From: Micromonospora cathayae
GTDB lineage: Bacteria > Actinomycetota > Actinomycetes > Mycobacteriales > Micromonosporaceae
Assembly: GCF_028993575.1 (NCBI RefSeq)
Contig: NZ_CP118615.1
Location: forward strand, 4,307,001-4,371,000
Direction of reading: 5' to 3'
DNA length: 64,000 nt
A program made the position numbers and the translations under genes. The notes beneath the pieces are model-generated. The model was given only the letters and a program-made list of their open reading frames with translations, made no database searches and was not told where the DNA came from. Positions 1 through 9,163 of this stretch are shown in pieces. Within the stretch, counting starts at the first letter, position 1, and the number at the start of each line of letters is the position of its first letter.

Positions 1-1055
1 CGACGACGAAGGACAGCAGCGGCCCCTACCTGCGGGTGAGCGATCTGCGGGTGCGGTTCGACACCGCTGATGGTGTGGTGCGGGCGGTGGACGGGGTGTC
101 GTTCGCGGTGGAGCGGGGTCGGACGTTGGGGATCGTGGGGGAGTCGGGTTCGGGGAAGAGTGTGACGTCGTTGGCGGTGTTGGGTCTGCACGATCCGCGT
201 CGGGCGACGGTCAGCGGTGAGATCACCCTCGGTGGCCGGCAGATCGTCGGTCTGCCCGAGGAGACGGTCCGCCGGCTGCGCGGACGGGACATGGCGATGG
301 TGTTCCAGGACCCGTTGTCGGCGTTGCATCCGTACTACACCGTGGGGCGGCAGGTCGCGGAGGCGTACCGGGTGCACCACTCCGGGGCGGGGCGCCGGGA
401 GGCCCACGCGCGGGCGGTGGACATGCTCGGCCGGGTCGGTATCCCGCAGCCGGGGCGGCGGTTCGACCAGTACCCGCATGAGTTCTCGGGTGGGATGCGG
501 CAGCGGGTGATGATCGCGATGGCCCTGGTCAACGATCCGGATCTGCTGATCGCGGATGAGCCGACCACGGCTCTTGATGTGACGGTGCAGGCGCAGATTC
601 TGGATCTGTTGGCGGATCTTCAGGCGGAGTTCGGGTCGGCGATCGTGTTGATCACGCATGACCTGGGTGTGGTGTCGCAGGTGGCTGATGAGGTGTTGGT
701 GATGTACGGCGGCCGGGTGGTGGAGCACGGCACGGTGACTGAGGTGCTGCGCTCACCGGGGCATCCGTACACGTGGGGGTTGTTGGGGAGTGTGCCGTCG
801 TTGCGGGGGGACGCGGGCGCGGAGTTGACGCCGATCGCGGGTAATCCGCCGAGTTTGATCGATCTGCCGGTGGGGTGTGCGTTCCATCCGCGGTGCCGGT
901 GGGCGGACCGTACGGGTGATCGGTCCCGGACGGTGGTGCCGGAACTGTCGCCGGTGGGTGGAGGGTCGGCGCACCGGGTGGCCTGCCACCTGCCGGCGTC
1001 CGAGCGGGCCCGGATCCGGGCCGAGGAAATCAGCCACCTGGAGGTGACCCGATGA
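1..1055 (+). CDS. ABC transporter ATP-binding protein, OppD/DppD type (5' end outside window)
   Basis: ATPase subunit of a peptide/nickel/oligosaccharide-type (PepT) importer. The ABC landmarks are in order: Walker A GESGSGKS near residue 35 of the GTG-started frame, Q-loop QDP, signature FSGGMRQR, Walker [13 protein letters not shown], switch ITHDLG, then the C-terminal OppD/DppD extension with [12 protein letters not shown] at 36 could start it, but the frame is open to the left edge and reads ...[17 protein letters not shown], the usual lead-in to strand 1, so the true start is probably a few codons before the window. It overlaps the next ATPase gene by an ATGA junction. The substrate is not readable from the ATPase; the neighbouring GH43 remnant and GH43 gene make an oligosaccharide as likely as a peptide. 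Confidence 0.9.
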   Translation, partial: TTKDSSGPYLRVSDLRVRFDTADGVVRAVDGVSFAVERGRTLGIVGESGSGKSVTSLAVLGLHDPRRATVSGEITLGGRQIVGLPEETVRRLRGRDMAMVFQDPLSALHPYYTVGRQVAEAYRVHHSGAGRREAHARAVDMLGRVGIPQPGRRFDQYPHEFSGGMRQRVMIAMALVNDPDLLIADEPTTALDVTVQAQILDLLADLQAEFGSAIVLITHDLGVVSQVADEVLVMYGGRVVEHGTVTEVLRSPGHPYTWGLLGSVPSLRGDAGAELTPIAGNPPSLIDLPVGCAFHPRCRWADRTGDRSRTVVPELSPVGGGSAHRVACHLPASERARIRAEEISHLEVTR

Positions 1056-2113
1056 AAAGCCAACTCGACAACACCCCCGTCCCGGCCCGCACCGACTCCG
1101 ACCCGCTGTTGACGGTCAGTGGTCTGACGAAGCATTTCCCGGTGCGGGACGGGTTCCGGCGTTCGGGTGTGGTGCGGGCGGTCGACGGTGTGGACTTCAC
1201 GGTCGCGGCGGGGGAGACCCTGGGCCTGGTCGGGGAATCCGGGTGTGGGAAGTCCACCACCGGCCGGTTGCTGGTCCGGTTGCTGACCCCCACCGCCGGC
1301 ACCGTCACCTTCGCCGGCCGGGACATCACCCGGGCGAGGGGTGGGGAACTGCGGCGGCTGCGGCAGGACCTGCAGATCATCTTCCAGGACCCGTACGCGT
1401 CGCTGAACCCCCGACACACGGTGGGACGGATCGTGGCGATGCCGTTGGAGGTCAACGGGATCCGGCCGACCGGTGGGGTGCGTAACCGGGTGCGGGAGTT
1501 GCTGGAGCTGGTGGGGTTGAACCCGGAGCACTACAACCGGTATCCGCACGAGTTCTCCGGTGGGCAGCGGCAGCGGATCGGGATCGCGCGGGCTCTGGCG
1601 TTGGAGCCGAAGTTGATCGTGGCGGACGAGCCGGTGTCGGCGTTGGACGTCTCGATCCAGGCGCAGGTGATCAACCTGTTGCGGCGGTTGCAGCGGGATC
1701 TGGGGTTGGCGTTCGTGTTCGTGGCGCACGATCTGGCGGTGGTGCGGCACGTGTCGCAGCGGGTGGCGGTGATGTACCTGGGACGGATCGTGGAGATCGG
1801 TGACCGGGCCGACATCTACCAGCGTCCGCAGCATCCGTACACGCGGGCGTTGTTGTCGGCGGTGCCGGACGTGACCGGGGTGGGTACGGGCGGGCGGATC
1901 CGGTTGACCGGGGACGTGCCGACACCCCTGGACCCGCCGTCGGGGTGCCGGTTCCGGACCCGCTGCTGGAAGGCCACCGACCGGTGCGCCACCGAAACCC
2001 CCGCCCTGGTGCCCCGCGACGGCGGCAACCAGTCCACCGCCTGCCACTACCCCGAGACCGGGCCACTGACCTCGGCCGGTGACGTGGTGGCCGTACCGAA
2101 CGGGGTGTCCTGA
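1052..2113 (+). CDS. ABC transporter ATP-binding protein, OppF/DppF type
   Basis: Second ATPase of the same importer; it should pair with the upstream DppD-like subunit to drive two permeases lying left of the window. About 353 residues, normal for the family. Visible motifs: Walker [20 protein letters not shown], signature FSGGQRQR, Walker [13 protein letters not shown], switch VAHDLAVV, and the C-terminal extension with a Cys-containing GCRFRTRCW stretch. ATG overlaps the previous stop (ATGA), indicating translational coupling. Immediately at its own stop a 20-codon open frame starts at 2113 (ATGA again) and ends at 2175; it looks like the stub of a lost downstream gene rather than a functional peptide. 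Substrate unknown. Confidence 0.92.
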   Translation: MKSQLDNTPVPARTDSDPLLTVSGLTKHFPVRDGFRRSGVVRAVDGVDFTVAAGETLGLVGESGCGKSTTGRLLVRLLTPTAGTVTFAGRDITRARGGELRRLRQDLQIIFQDPYASLNPRHTVGRIVAMPLEVNGIRPTGGVRNRVRELLELVGLNPEHYNRYPHEFSGGQRQRIGIARALALEPKLIVADEPVSALDVSIQAQVINLLRRLQRDLGLAFVFVAHDLAVVRHVSQRVAVMYLGRIVEIGDRADIYQRPQHPYTRALLSAVPDVTGVGTGGRIRLTGDVPTPLDPPSGCRFRTRCWKATDRCATETPALVPRDGGNQSTACHYPETGPLTSAGDVVAVPNGVS

Positions 2114-2194
2114 TGAGCCTGTCCCCGGTGGAGGGCGAGGTCCGCGCGGACCTCGACCCGGCCGGCGGCGGATGAGCCCATGCCGGTTGCGGGC

Positions 2195-2386
2195 CTACCC
2201 GCCGCCGGCCCGGCCGGTGCGGCCGCCGCCGACCTCGGTGGTCAGGTAACGGCAACCGAGGTCGGCGAGCCCGCCGATCGTGCTGTCGGCTCCGCCGGCC
2301 CACCACTCGGCCGACGACCGGCATCGTCGGAGAGATCGTGACCGAGCGGGACCGGCAGCCCGACACCCACCTGTGTTCCCACTCAC
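2195..2386 (-). pseudogene. decayed C-terminal fragment of a GH43-type glycosidase
   Basis: On the minus strand, about 2195-2260 encodes LADLGCRYLTTEVGGGRTGR and then stops. This matches the C-terminal module of the intact GH43 gene further on in this window, which reads LAELDGRYLSTEVAGGFTGR in the corresponding place. No recognisable catalytic domain precedes it and the frame dissolves into low-complexity arginine-rich sequence. I read it as the leftover of a GH43 gene once next to the oligosaccharide/peptide ABC operon. It is short, so coincidence is not excluded, but the order of ten or more matching residues argues for homology. Confidence 0.5.
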
Positions 2387-2425
2387 GTTTGGCTGCTGCC
2401 GGGTCGGGTGGCATCCGTCGACCGT

Positions 2426-2459
2426 ATAGCCTACTTAACCAATAGAGAATGCCGGCTAT
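2426..2459. promoter_or_regulatory. AT-rich island with inverted repeat upstream of metNIQ
   Basis: In an otherwise GC-rich leader there is an AT-rich stretch, TACTTAACCAATAGAGAAT, flanked by ATAGCC (2426-2431) and GGCTAT (2454-2459). It contains CTAC...GTAG-like imperfect symmetry (CTACTTAACCAATAG) of the kind bound by small dimeric repressors, and TAGAGAAT could serve as a -10 region. It lies about 100 bases before the metN start, so it is the best candidate promoter/operator for the methionine importer. No SAM riboswitch core is recognisable in the leader. The remaining sequence between 2460 and 2559 shows nothing further. Confidence 0.35.
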
Positions 2460-2559
2460 GGTCGGTGCGCTCCACTGCTGGTCGACGGCTGACACCGAAG
2501 ATCGCGCGACCCATCCAACACACCGCCCGTACCCCACACGAATGCCGAGGCACAGATCC

Positions 2560-3543
2560 GTGATCCGCATCGAAGGCCTGCGGAAGACCTTCTACGGCCG
2601 GGGCCACCCGGTCACCGCCGTGGACGGCGTCGACCTCACCGTCGCCGAAGGTGAGGTGTTCGGTGTGGTGGGCCGTAGCGGTGCGGGCAAGAGCACCCTG
2701 CTGCGCTGCGTCAACATGCTGGAACGTCCGGACGAGGGACGGGTGACGGTCGACGACGTCGAGCTGACCGCACTCCGCGAGGACCGCCTACGACGTGCCC
2801 GGCAGGGCATCGGCATGGTCCACCAGCACTTCGCCCTGCTCGCCTCCCGTACCGCGGCCGACAACGTCAGCTTCGCCCTGGAGGTCATGGGCGTCCCGCG
2901 CCGGGAACGGGCCGCGCGGGTAGCGGAGCTGCTCGACCTCGTCGGACTCACCGACCGCGCCGGGGCGTACCCGGCGCAACTCTCCGGCGGCCAGAAGCAA
3001 CGGGTGGGTATCGCCCGGGCGCTGGCCAGCCGTCCCCGGGTGCTGTTGTCCGACGAGGCGACATCGGCCCTCGACCCGGACACCACGAGCGCCATCCTGA
3101 ACCTGCTGCGCGGACTCACCCAGCAACTCGGCCTGACGATCCTGCTGATCACACACGAGATGGAAGTGGTCAAGCGGCTCTGCGACGCGGTGGCGATCAT
3201 GCGTGAGGGACGCTTCGTCGAGTCCGGCCGGGTCGACCAACTGCTCAGCCGTCCCGGCTCCCAGCTCGCCCGGGACATCTTTCCGCTGGGGCCGGTACCG
3301 ACCGTACCCGGCCACCTGCTGTACGACATCACGCTCGCCGGGCCGGTCGGCGACGAGACCTTCCTGTCCGACCTGACCCGCCGGCACGACCTGGACGTGC
3401 GGATCGTCGCCGGTGCCGTCGAGCAGCTCGAGGCTGCCCGAGCAGGCCGGCTGCGGATCGCGCTACCCGGGTCCGCACCAGGGCTGGCGGACGGCCTCCG
3501 GGAACTGCGCGCGGCCGGGTTCGGCGTGGAGGAGGCCCGATGA
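2560..3543 (+). CDS. metN: methionine ABC transporter ATP-binding protein MetN
   Basis: ATPase of the D/L-methionine importer MetNIQ. 327 residues from the GTG at 2560, chosen because GAGG lies nine bases upstream and the protein then begins at strand 1 (VIRIEGLRKTF); an ATG at 2542 in frame has no ribosome site. Walker A GRSGAGKST, signature LSGGQKQR, Walker B VLLSDEATSALD and the switch ITHEMEVV are present. The last ~75 residues (after PGHLLYDITL) form the NIL domain that binds methionine and inhibits transport in this family. Its stop overlaps the metI start. Regulation may act at the AT-rich island upstream. Confidence 0.95.
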   Translation: MIRIEGLRKTFYGRGHPVTAVDGVDLTVAEGEVFGVVGRSGAGKSTLLRCVNMLERPDEGRVTVDDVELTALREDRLRRARQGIGMVHQHFALLASRTAADNVSFALEVMGVPRRERAARVAELLDLVGLTDRAGAYPAQLSGGQKQRVGIARALASRPRVLLSDEATSALDPDTTSAILNLLRGLTQQLGLTILLITHEMEVVKRLCDAVAIMREGRFVESGRVDQLLSRPGSQLARDIFPLGPVPTVPGHLLYDITLAGPVGDETFLSDLTRRHDLDVRIVAGAVEQLEAARAGRLRIALPGSAPGLADGLRELRAAGFGVEEAR

Positions 3544-4196
3544 TCGCCCCGGACCTGGCCGATCTGCTCTGGCAGGGACTCGTCGAGACCGCCTACATGG
3601 TCGGCGTCGCTACCCTGCTCTCCGGAATCGGCGGGCTGCTGGTCGGCGTACTGCTGATCGTGACCGACCGCGGCGGGCTGCTGGCCGCGCCCCGGCTCAA
3701 CCTGCTGCTCGGGCTGGCCGTCAACATCGGGCGGTCGTTGCCGTTCATCATCCTGCTGGTGGCGATCAGCCCGTTCACCCGGTCCGTGGTGGGCACCACG
3801 ATCGGCACCACGGCCGCCATCGTGCCGCTGACCGTCAGCGCTGTCCCGTTCTACGCCCGGATCGTGGAGGCCGCCTTCCGTGAGGTGGGCCGGGACGTGG
3901 TGGACGCGGCCCGCGCGATGGGTGCCTCCCGCTGGCAGATCGTCGGCAAGGTCCTGCTCCGGGAGGCCCGCCCCGGCCTGGTGGCGGGGCTGACCATCAC
4001 CGTCGTCGCGCTCATCGGCTACTCCGCGATGGCCGGTGTGATCGGTGGCGGTGGCCTCGGTGACCTCGCCCTGCGCTACGGCTACCAGCGGTTCGAGGAC
4101 GACGTGATGATCGGCACCGTCGTGTTGTTGATCGTGGCCGTCCAGGCCGTCCAGATGCTCGGCGACCGGCTCGCCCGGCGCCTGTCCCACCGATGA
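3540..4196 (+). CDS. metI: methionine ABC transporter permease MetI
   Basis: Inner-membrane permease of the methionine importer, 218 residues, the usual length. Five hydrophobic segments are visible. The permease/ATPase contact loop (EAA motif) reads DAARAMGASRWQIVGKVLLREARPGL. It begins four bases inside metN (ATGA-type overlap) and is followed after about 50 bases by the binding-protein gene, giving the standard N-I-Q order. Confidence 0.95.
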   Translation: MIAPDLADLLWQGLVETAYMVGVATLLSGIGGLLVGVLLIVTDRGGLLAAPRLNLLLGLAVNIGRSLPFIILLVAISPFTRSVVGTTIGTTAAIVPLTVSAVPFYARIVEAAFREVGRDVVDAARAMGASRWQIVGKVLLREARPGLVAGLTITVVALIGYSAMAGVIGGGGLGDLALRYGYQRFEDDVMIGTVVLLIVAVQAVQMLGDRLARRLSHR

Positions 4197-4245
4197 CGAC
4201 CACGTGGACACACCCGTGGTGACAGAGAAAGAGAAGGGCAGACTC

Positions 4246-5070
4246 GTGCGACGTACCATCGCTGCGCTGATCGCCGCCACCGTCGTCCTGGGCCTGGCCG
4301 CGTGCGGCTCGGACACCGACGAGACCGGCACCTCGACCCCCGCCGACGCCGCACTGAAAGTCGGGGTCAGCCCCGTACCGCACGGCGAGATCCTCGCGTA
4401 CGTCCGGGACAACCTTGCGGAGCAGGCCGGCCTGAAGCTGGAGATCGTCGAGTTCACCGACTACGTGCAGCCGAACAGCGCTCTCGCGGACGGGCAACTC
4501 GACGCGAACTACTTCCAGCACATCCCGTACCTGGACGAGGAGAAGGCCGCGAAAGGCTACAAGTTCACCGCGCTCGAGCCGGTGCACATCGAGCCGCTCG
4601 GTGTGTACTCCAAGAAGGTGACCAACCTCGCCGACCTGCCGGCGAAGGGCGTCGTGGCGATCCCGAACGACCCGTCGAACTCGGGCCGGGCACTCAACCT
4701 GCTCGCCCGCAACGGTGTGATCACGTTGCGGGACGGGGCCGGGGTCAAGGCCACCCAGCGGGACATCGTGGACAACCCGAAGCAGCTGGAGTTCCGCGAG
4801 CTGGAGGCGGCCCAGCTGCCCCGCAGCCTCGAGGACACGGCGGCATCGATCATCAACGGCAACTACGCCATCGAAACCGGGTTCACCCCCGCCACCGACG
4901 CGCTGGCCCTGGAGTCGGGCGAGGACAACCCGTACGCCAACCTCATCGTGGTCCGCGACGGTGGTGAGAGCGACCCTCGGGTGCAGAAGCTGGAAGAGCT
5001 GCTGCACTCGGCCGAGGTGAAGAAGTTCGTCGAGGACAAGTACAAGGGTTCCGTCCTGGCAGCCTTCTGA
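4246..5070 (+). CDS. metQ: methionine-binding lipoprotein MetQ (NlpA family)
   Basis: Substrate-binding lipoprotein that delivers methionine to MetI. From the GTG at 4246 (GAGAAGGG seven bases upstream) the product is 274 residues and starts with a lipoprotein signal: basic n-region, hydrophobic core and lipobox LGLAAC. An in-frame ATG at 4204 would add a pointless hydrophilic leader. NlpA-family hallmarks follow: LKVGVSPVPHGEIL, VEFTDYVQPNSALADGQLDANYFQH, and IPNDPSNSGRALNLLARNGVI. Third gene of metNIQ. Confidence 0.95.
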   Translation: MRRTIAALIAATVVLGLAACGSDTDETGTSTPADAALKVGVSPVPHGEILAYVRDNLAEQAGLKLEIVEFTDYVQPNSALADGQLDANYFQHIPYLDEEKAAKGYKFTALEPVHIEPLGVYSKKVTNLADLPAKGVVAIPNDPSNSGRALNLLARNGVITLRDGAGVKATQRDIVDNPKQLEFRELEAAQLPRSLEDTAASIINGNYAIETGFTPATDALALESGEDNPYANLIVVRDGGESDPRVQKLEELLHSAEVKKFVEDKYKGSVLAAF

Positions 5071-5151
5071 CACGTCGGTGACCGGGCCGCGGCGGGCCGC
5101 CCTCGGCCGCTCGTGCCTGCTGCCCGGTCGCCGTCACCCGGCCGCGTGCGG

Positions 5152-6159
5152 TCAGTCGGCGGGCGGGGCGGTGCTCCCGCGGACGGTGAGCGTGGTGGCC
5201 AGCTCCAGGCCGATCTGCGGTGTGCGGTCCCCGCGTCCCAACGCCAGCGCCAGCTCGGTGGCGGTCTCGGCCATCTCGGTGAGTGGCTGCCGGATCGTCG
5301 TCAGCGGCGGGTCGACCAGGGCGGCCACCGGCAGATCGTCGAAGCCCACCACGCTCAGCTCCCTGGGAACGGTCAACCCGACGGCGCGGGCGGCCTGGTA
5401 GACCCCGAGCGCCTGGAGGTCGTTGCTGGCGACGATCGCGGTGGGGCGTCGGGGACGACGCAGCAGGTCCAGCGCGGCGGTGTGGCCGGCCTCCCGGGTG
5501 AGGTCGGCCCGCACCACGAGGTCGGACTCCACCGGCAGGCCGGCGGCCTCCAGGGCGGACCGGTAGCCGTCCTGCCGCGCCCGGCAGCAGAGCACGTGTT
5601 CCGGGCCGGCGATCATGCCGATGCGGCGGTGCCCCAGCCCGATGAGGTGGCGGGCCGCGGTCCGCCCGCCGGTCCAGTTGGTGGCCCCGACGAACGGCAC
5701 GTCGTCGGGCAGCTCGACGGTCGGGTCGAAGACCACGAACGGGATACCCCGGGCCCGGAGTTGGTCGCGCTGTTCCGCGCCGAGCTGGGCGACCGTCACC
5801 ACGCAGGCCGGGCGGCGGGTGAGCGTGTCGTCGATCCAGTACCGGATGGCGTTGCGCTGCGGACCGAACTCGGTCAGCACGACCCCGAGCTGGTGCTCCC
5901 GGGCGACCCGCTCCACGCCACGGATGATCTCGACTCCCCACATGTCGTGGAGTTCGTCGAAGACGAGTTCCAGCAGGTTGCTGCGCTGAGCCGGGGCCGG
6001 CTTGCGGTAGCCGTACCGCCGGATCAGTGCCTCGACCCGGGCCCGGGTGTCCGCGGCCACGCCGGACCGGCCGTTGATGACCTTGGAGACGGTGGGAACC
6101 GACACCCCGGCGGACTCGGCGATGAACGAGATCGTCACCGGCCGGCTGGCCTCATCCAC
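5152..6159 (-). CDS. LacI-family transcriptional regulator
   Basis: 335-residue sugar-responsive repressor. The N-terminal LacI helix-turn-helix reads ISFIAESAGVSVPTVSKVINGRSGV, followed by the hinge and a periplasmic-binding-like sensor domain with GHRRIGMIAG and IVASNDLQALGVYQAAR, both typical. The GTG start at 6159 is chosen because AGAGG lies six bases upstream and the protein then opens just before the HTH; it overlaps the stop of the GH43 gene, so the regulator is co-transcribed behind the enzyme it probably controls. A GGAAA-N-TTTCC palindrome upstream of the GH43 gene is its likely operator. The effector is presumably a product of that glycosidase, such as a pentose or xylo/arabino-oligosaccharide; inference only. 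Confidence 0.92.
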   Translation of the reverse strand: MDEASRPVTISFIAESAGVSVPTVSKVINGRSGVAADTRARVEALIRRYGYRKPAPAQRSNLLELVFDELHDMWGVEIIRGVERVAREHQLGVVLTEFGPQRNAIRYWIDDTLTRRPACVVTVAQLGAEQRDQLRARGIPFVVFDPTVELPDDVPFVGATNWTGGRTAARHLIGLGHRRIGMIAGPEHVLCCRARQDGYRSALEAAGLPVESDLVVRADLTREAGHTAALDLLRRPRRPTAIVASNDLQALGVYQAARAVGLTVPRELSVVGFDDLPVAALVDPPLTTIRQPLTEMAETATELALALGRGDRTPQIGLELATTLTVRGSTAPPAD

Positions 6160-7735
6160 CGGAGACCTCTGCACTGTCGTCCCGGTCCACCGGCCGGTAG
6201 TCGAACCAGTCGAACCGGACACTGCCGGTGGCGGCGTACATGCCGACGACCCGGCCGGTGAAGCCGCCGGCGACCTCGGTGGACAGGTACCGGCCGTCCA
6301 GTTCGGCGAGCACGTCGACCGTGCCGTCGGGGTGTTCGACGGCGAACCGGAGGACGTCGGGTTCCTTGCCGGGGTGCCAGCCGCCGGGGGCGGGGGCGAT
6401 CACGTCGAGGCGGAGCCGGACCGGGCCGACCGGGACGGGCCGGGTCGCCACGGTCGCCCGTACCGAACCGATCCGGACCACGACGCGGACCTCGCCGTCA
6501 CCCACCTCGATCTCGTGGTGGTGCTGCTCGTCGAGGCGTACCGCCAGTCCACCGCGCCCGTCCGCCGGGTCGACCAGGGTGCGGACCAGGCAGGACGGGT
6601 GCTGCTGGCGGCGGCCGACGAAGGTGACGTCCCGGTCGTCCAGCGAGGCGCCCCGGGCCCGCAGGGTGAGCCAGCCCGGCCGGTCGGTCAGCGACCAGCT
6701 CTCCACCGGGCGGGACCGGACCGAGATCCACTGCGGGTGCAGCGTGTCGGCGTCGAAGTCGTCCCGGGCCGGCGGGGTCGGCAGCGGCTGGGCGGGCCAG
6801 GCCGGTGCCGCCATCGCCGGGGCCACCTCGCCGACCACCGGCCAGCCGTCCACCCAGGTCACCGGGGCCAGGAAGGTCTCCCGGCCGAGCACGTGCCAGC
6901 CGGGGGTGCCGCCACCGGGGCGTACCCCGAGCAGCACCATCCACCATGTTCCGTCGACCGCCTCGACCAGGTCGGCGTGGCCGGTGTTCTGGATCGGACG
7001 GTTGGTACCCCGGTGGGTCAGGACCGGATTGTCGGGACACGGCTCGTACGGTCCGTCGGGCGCGGTCGCGCGGGCGACCGAGACGGCGTGTCCGCGTTCC
7101 GTGCCGCCCTCGGCGATCAGCAGGTACCAGTAGCCGTCGATCCGGTACAGGTGCGGTGCCTCGGGGGCCTGCGCGCCCGGTGGGCCGGACCACAGCCGGC
7201 GCGGCCGGCCCAGCGTCCGCCCGGTGTACGGGTCGAGACGGACCTGCTCGATCCCGGCGTAGGTGCACCAGCAGCGGCCCTCGTCGTCCCAGGCCAGGTC
7301 CGGGTCGATCCCCGGAACGTCGGGCAGCCGGACCGGGTCCGACCACGGGCCGGCCGGATCCTCGGCGGTGACCAGCAGGTTCCCGCCGCCGTCGGCGCAG
7401 TTCGTGACGATCAGCCAGAACCGTCCGTCGTGGTGCCGCAACGTCGGCGCGTACACGCCCCCGGACGATGCCGTCGTCGTCGGCAGCACCAGCTGGCTCG
7501 GCCGGTCCAGCACGTTGCCGATCTGAGCCCAGTGCACCAGATCACGACTGTGGAGGATCGGCACGCCGGGGAAGTATTCGAAACTGGAGCAGGCCAGGTA
7601 GTAGTCGTCGCCGACCCGGCACACGCTCGGGTCCGGATGGAAACCGGCGATGACCGGGTTGCGGAACGTGCCGTCGGCCCAGTCGTCCTCGTCGACCGTA
7701 CCCGCCACGGTGTCGCGGGTCTGGTCCAGTGTCAT
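6152..7735 (-). CDS. glycoside hydrolase family 43 protein (beta-xylosidase/arabinofuranosidase type)
   Basis: 527-residue intracellular GH43 enzyme with an N-terminal five-bladed propeller and a C-terminal beta-sandwich. The opening FRNPVIAGFHPDPSVCRVGDDYYL carries the general-base Asp (in HPDPS); GIDPDLAWDDEGRCW holds the middle Asp and APEAPHLYRIDGYWYLL the acid Glu. The C-terminus (LAELDGRYLSTEVAGGFTGR...FDWFDY) is the GH43 concanavalin-like domain. No signal peptide, so the substrate is probably an imported oligosaccharide. Start ATG at 7735 with an AAGG-containing site; a longer frame upstream is non-coding. GH43 subfamilies differ in substrate (xylo-, arabino-, galactan), which cannot be settled by eye. 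Confidence 0.92.
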   Translation of the reverse strand: MTLDQTRDTVAGTVDEDDWADGTFRNPVIAGFHPDPSVCRVGDDYYLACSSFEYFPGVPILHSRDLVHWAQIGNVLDRPSQLVLPTTTASSGGVYAPTLRHHDGRFWLIVTNCADGGGNLLVTAEDPAGPWSDPVRLPDVPGIDPDLAWDDEGRCWCTYAGIEQVRLDPYTGRTLGRPRRLWSGPPGAQAPEAPHLYRIDGYWYLLIAEGGTERGHAVSVARATAPDGPYEPCPDNPVLTHRGTNRPIQNTGHADLVEAVDGTWWMVLLGVRPGGGTPGWHVLGRETFLAPVTWVDGWPVVGEVAPAMAAPAWPAQPLPTPPARDDFDADTLHPQWISVRSRPVESWSLTDRPGWLTLRARGASLDDRDVTFVGRRQQHPSCLVRTLVDPADGRGGLAVRLDEQHHHEIEVGDGEVRVVVRIGSVRATVATRPVPVGPVRLRLDVIAPAPGGWHPGKEPDVLRFAVEHPDGTVDVLAELDGRYLSTEVAGGFTGRVVGMYAATGSVRFDWFDYRPVDRDDSAEVSGG

Positions 7736-7763
7736 CCCGCCGCCTTCCCGGGCTCCTCGGCTC

Positions 7764-7774
7764 GGAAACTTTCC
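7764..7774. promoter_or_regulatory. candidate LacI-family operator upstream of GH43-lacI operon
   Basis: GGAAACTTTCC is a perfect odd palindrome (GGAAA-N-TTTCC) 29 bases upstream of the GH43 start. GAAA-N-TTTC is the known core of actinobacterial LacI-family xylan/cellulose operators (CGAAACTTTCG type), and the operon encodes a LacI regulator. The rest of 7736-8106 has no gene; a second weaker GAAA/TTTC-like half occurs near 7930-7960, and 8000-8106 shows nothing clear. Confidence 0.55.
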
Positions 7775-8106
7775 CGATCGGATCTCGGGTTTTCGGTACC
7801 GGAGCGTAGTGAGGATCATCGAACCCGTCAACGGTGGGCGTACCGTCCACTCTGGTGCGGCCCGGTCCGGCCGGTTGGCGTCGCGGCGGCCGGACCGCCC
7901 TAGGGTGGGCGTTCGTTGGCCTGCTGCGCTGGAAAGCTCCGACGTCGGGATGGATGCTTTCGGGTTCGTAGCCCCGATAGTTTCCGGGCTGCGGGAGTCG
8001 CGCGGCACTCCTGGAGGCACCGGGCACGGTGACGCGGGTTCGTGGCGTGAGCCGACCGGACGGCCCCGGCGGTGGGTGTGCCGGCAGGCGATGGCCGGCC
8101 GCGCGG

Positions 8107-9009
8107 TCAGCTGGTGCCTCCCTCGGCGAGCGCGTTCCGGGGCTCGGTGTCCGCTTCGTGGGAGGCGGCCCAGGAGGCGAGCAGGCGCAGCGCGTCCTCG
8201 GAGGGGGAGCCGGGTTCGGCGGTGTAGATGGTGAGGGTGAGGCCGGGCTCGGCGGCCATCTCCAGTCCCTCGTAGGCGAGGGTGAGGTCACCGACGATGT
8301 GGTGGTGGTAGTTCTTGGCGCCGGTGCCGTGGTGGCGGACGTTGTGGGCGCCCCAGCGCCGGCGGAACTCGTCGCTGCGGGTGGAGAGTTCACCGACGAG
8401 GTCGTGGAGGTCCTTGTCGCGGGGGTCGCGGCCGGCTTCGGTGCGCAGGATGGCGACGCAGATGTCGGCGGCGAGGTCCCACTCCGGGTAGAAGCGGTGG
8501 GCGTGGTCGTCGAGGAAGGTGAACCGGGCGATGTTGGCGGGGCGTTGCGGCTGGGCGTACACCTCGGCGTAGAAGGCGCGGGCGAGCCGGTTCGCGGCGA
8601 GCAGGTCCATCCGGCCGTTGCGGACGAAGGCGGGCCCGGCGGTGACGGCGTCGAGGGCCCACTGCAGGCTGGGGCGTACCGACCACTGCCTGGTGCTGCG
8701 GCGGCGGGGACGCATCAGGGCGGCGGTGCCGTCGGCGGCCTGGGCGAGGTCGAACAGGTGGGCCCGTTCGGCGTCGTCGAGTTGCAGCGCACGGGCCACG
8801 GCGTTCAGGACCGACGGGGACACCCCGGCAAGCGCGCCGCGTTCGAGTTTCGAGTAGTACTCGATGCTCACGCCGGCCAGGGTGGCGACCTCGCTGCGGC
8901 GCAGGCCGGGGACCCGCCGGTTGCCGCCGGCGGGTAGGCCGGCCTGCGCCGGGCTGATCTTGGCGCGCCGCGAGACGAGGAACTCGCGGACCTCGGTGCG
9001 GTTGTCCAT
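8107..9009 (-). CDS. XRE-family regulator with MmyB-like ligand domain
   Basis: 300-residue regulator. Residues ~10-75 form an HTH_31/XRE domain (RRVPGLRRSEVATLAGVSIEYYSKLERG), followed by the long helical/PAS-like MmyB-type domain common in actinomycetes (WSVRPSLQWALDAV...GPAFVRNGRMDLLAANRLARAFY; end LTLTIYTAEPGSPSEDALRLLASWA). Members are usually encoded divergently from an oxidoreductase that they control; here an alcohol dehydrogenase gene lies head-to-head about 155 bases away. The ligand is not predictable. Confidence 0.92.
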   Translation of the reverse strand: MDNRTEVREFLVSRRAKISPAQAGLPAGGNRRVPGLRRSEVATLAGVSIEYYSKLERGALAGVSPSVLNAVARALQLDDAERAHLFDLAQAADGTAALMRPRRRSTRQWSVRPSLQWALDAVTAGPAFVRNGRMDLLAANRLARAFYAEVYAQPQRPANIARFTFLDDHAHRFYPEWDLAADICVAILRTEAGRDPRDKDLHDLVGELSTRSDEFRRRWGAHNVRHHGTGAKNYHHHIVGDLTLAYEGLEMAAEPGLTLTIYTAEPGSPSEDALRLLASWAASHEADTEPRNALAEGGTS

Positions 9010-9163
9010 GCCCCGACCGTACGTGGCGGATCAGGCCCGAGGGGTGCCCTGTCGGTACACCCTTCCGCAGGAACTCCCTGACCGGGTCCAGCCGGAGTTA
9101 GCTGGGCGGCGACGAGCGGCCTGAGTGCCGGTGACGGACGCTGAACGAGGAGACACGAGAATC

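Noticed and set aside
2113..2175. 20-codon peptide after the OppF-type gene
   Set aside because: ATGA overlap is present but the product is short and Gly-rich, with no conserved feature; treated as a truncated stub.
2390..2559. SAM riboswitch before metNIQ
   Set aside because: No SAM-I, SAM-II or SAM-IV core strings could be found; only an AT-rich palindrome.
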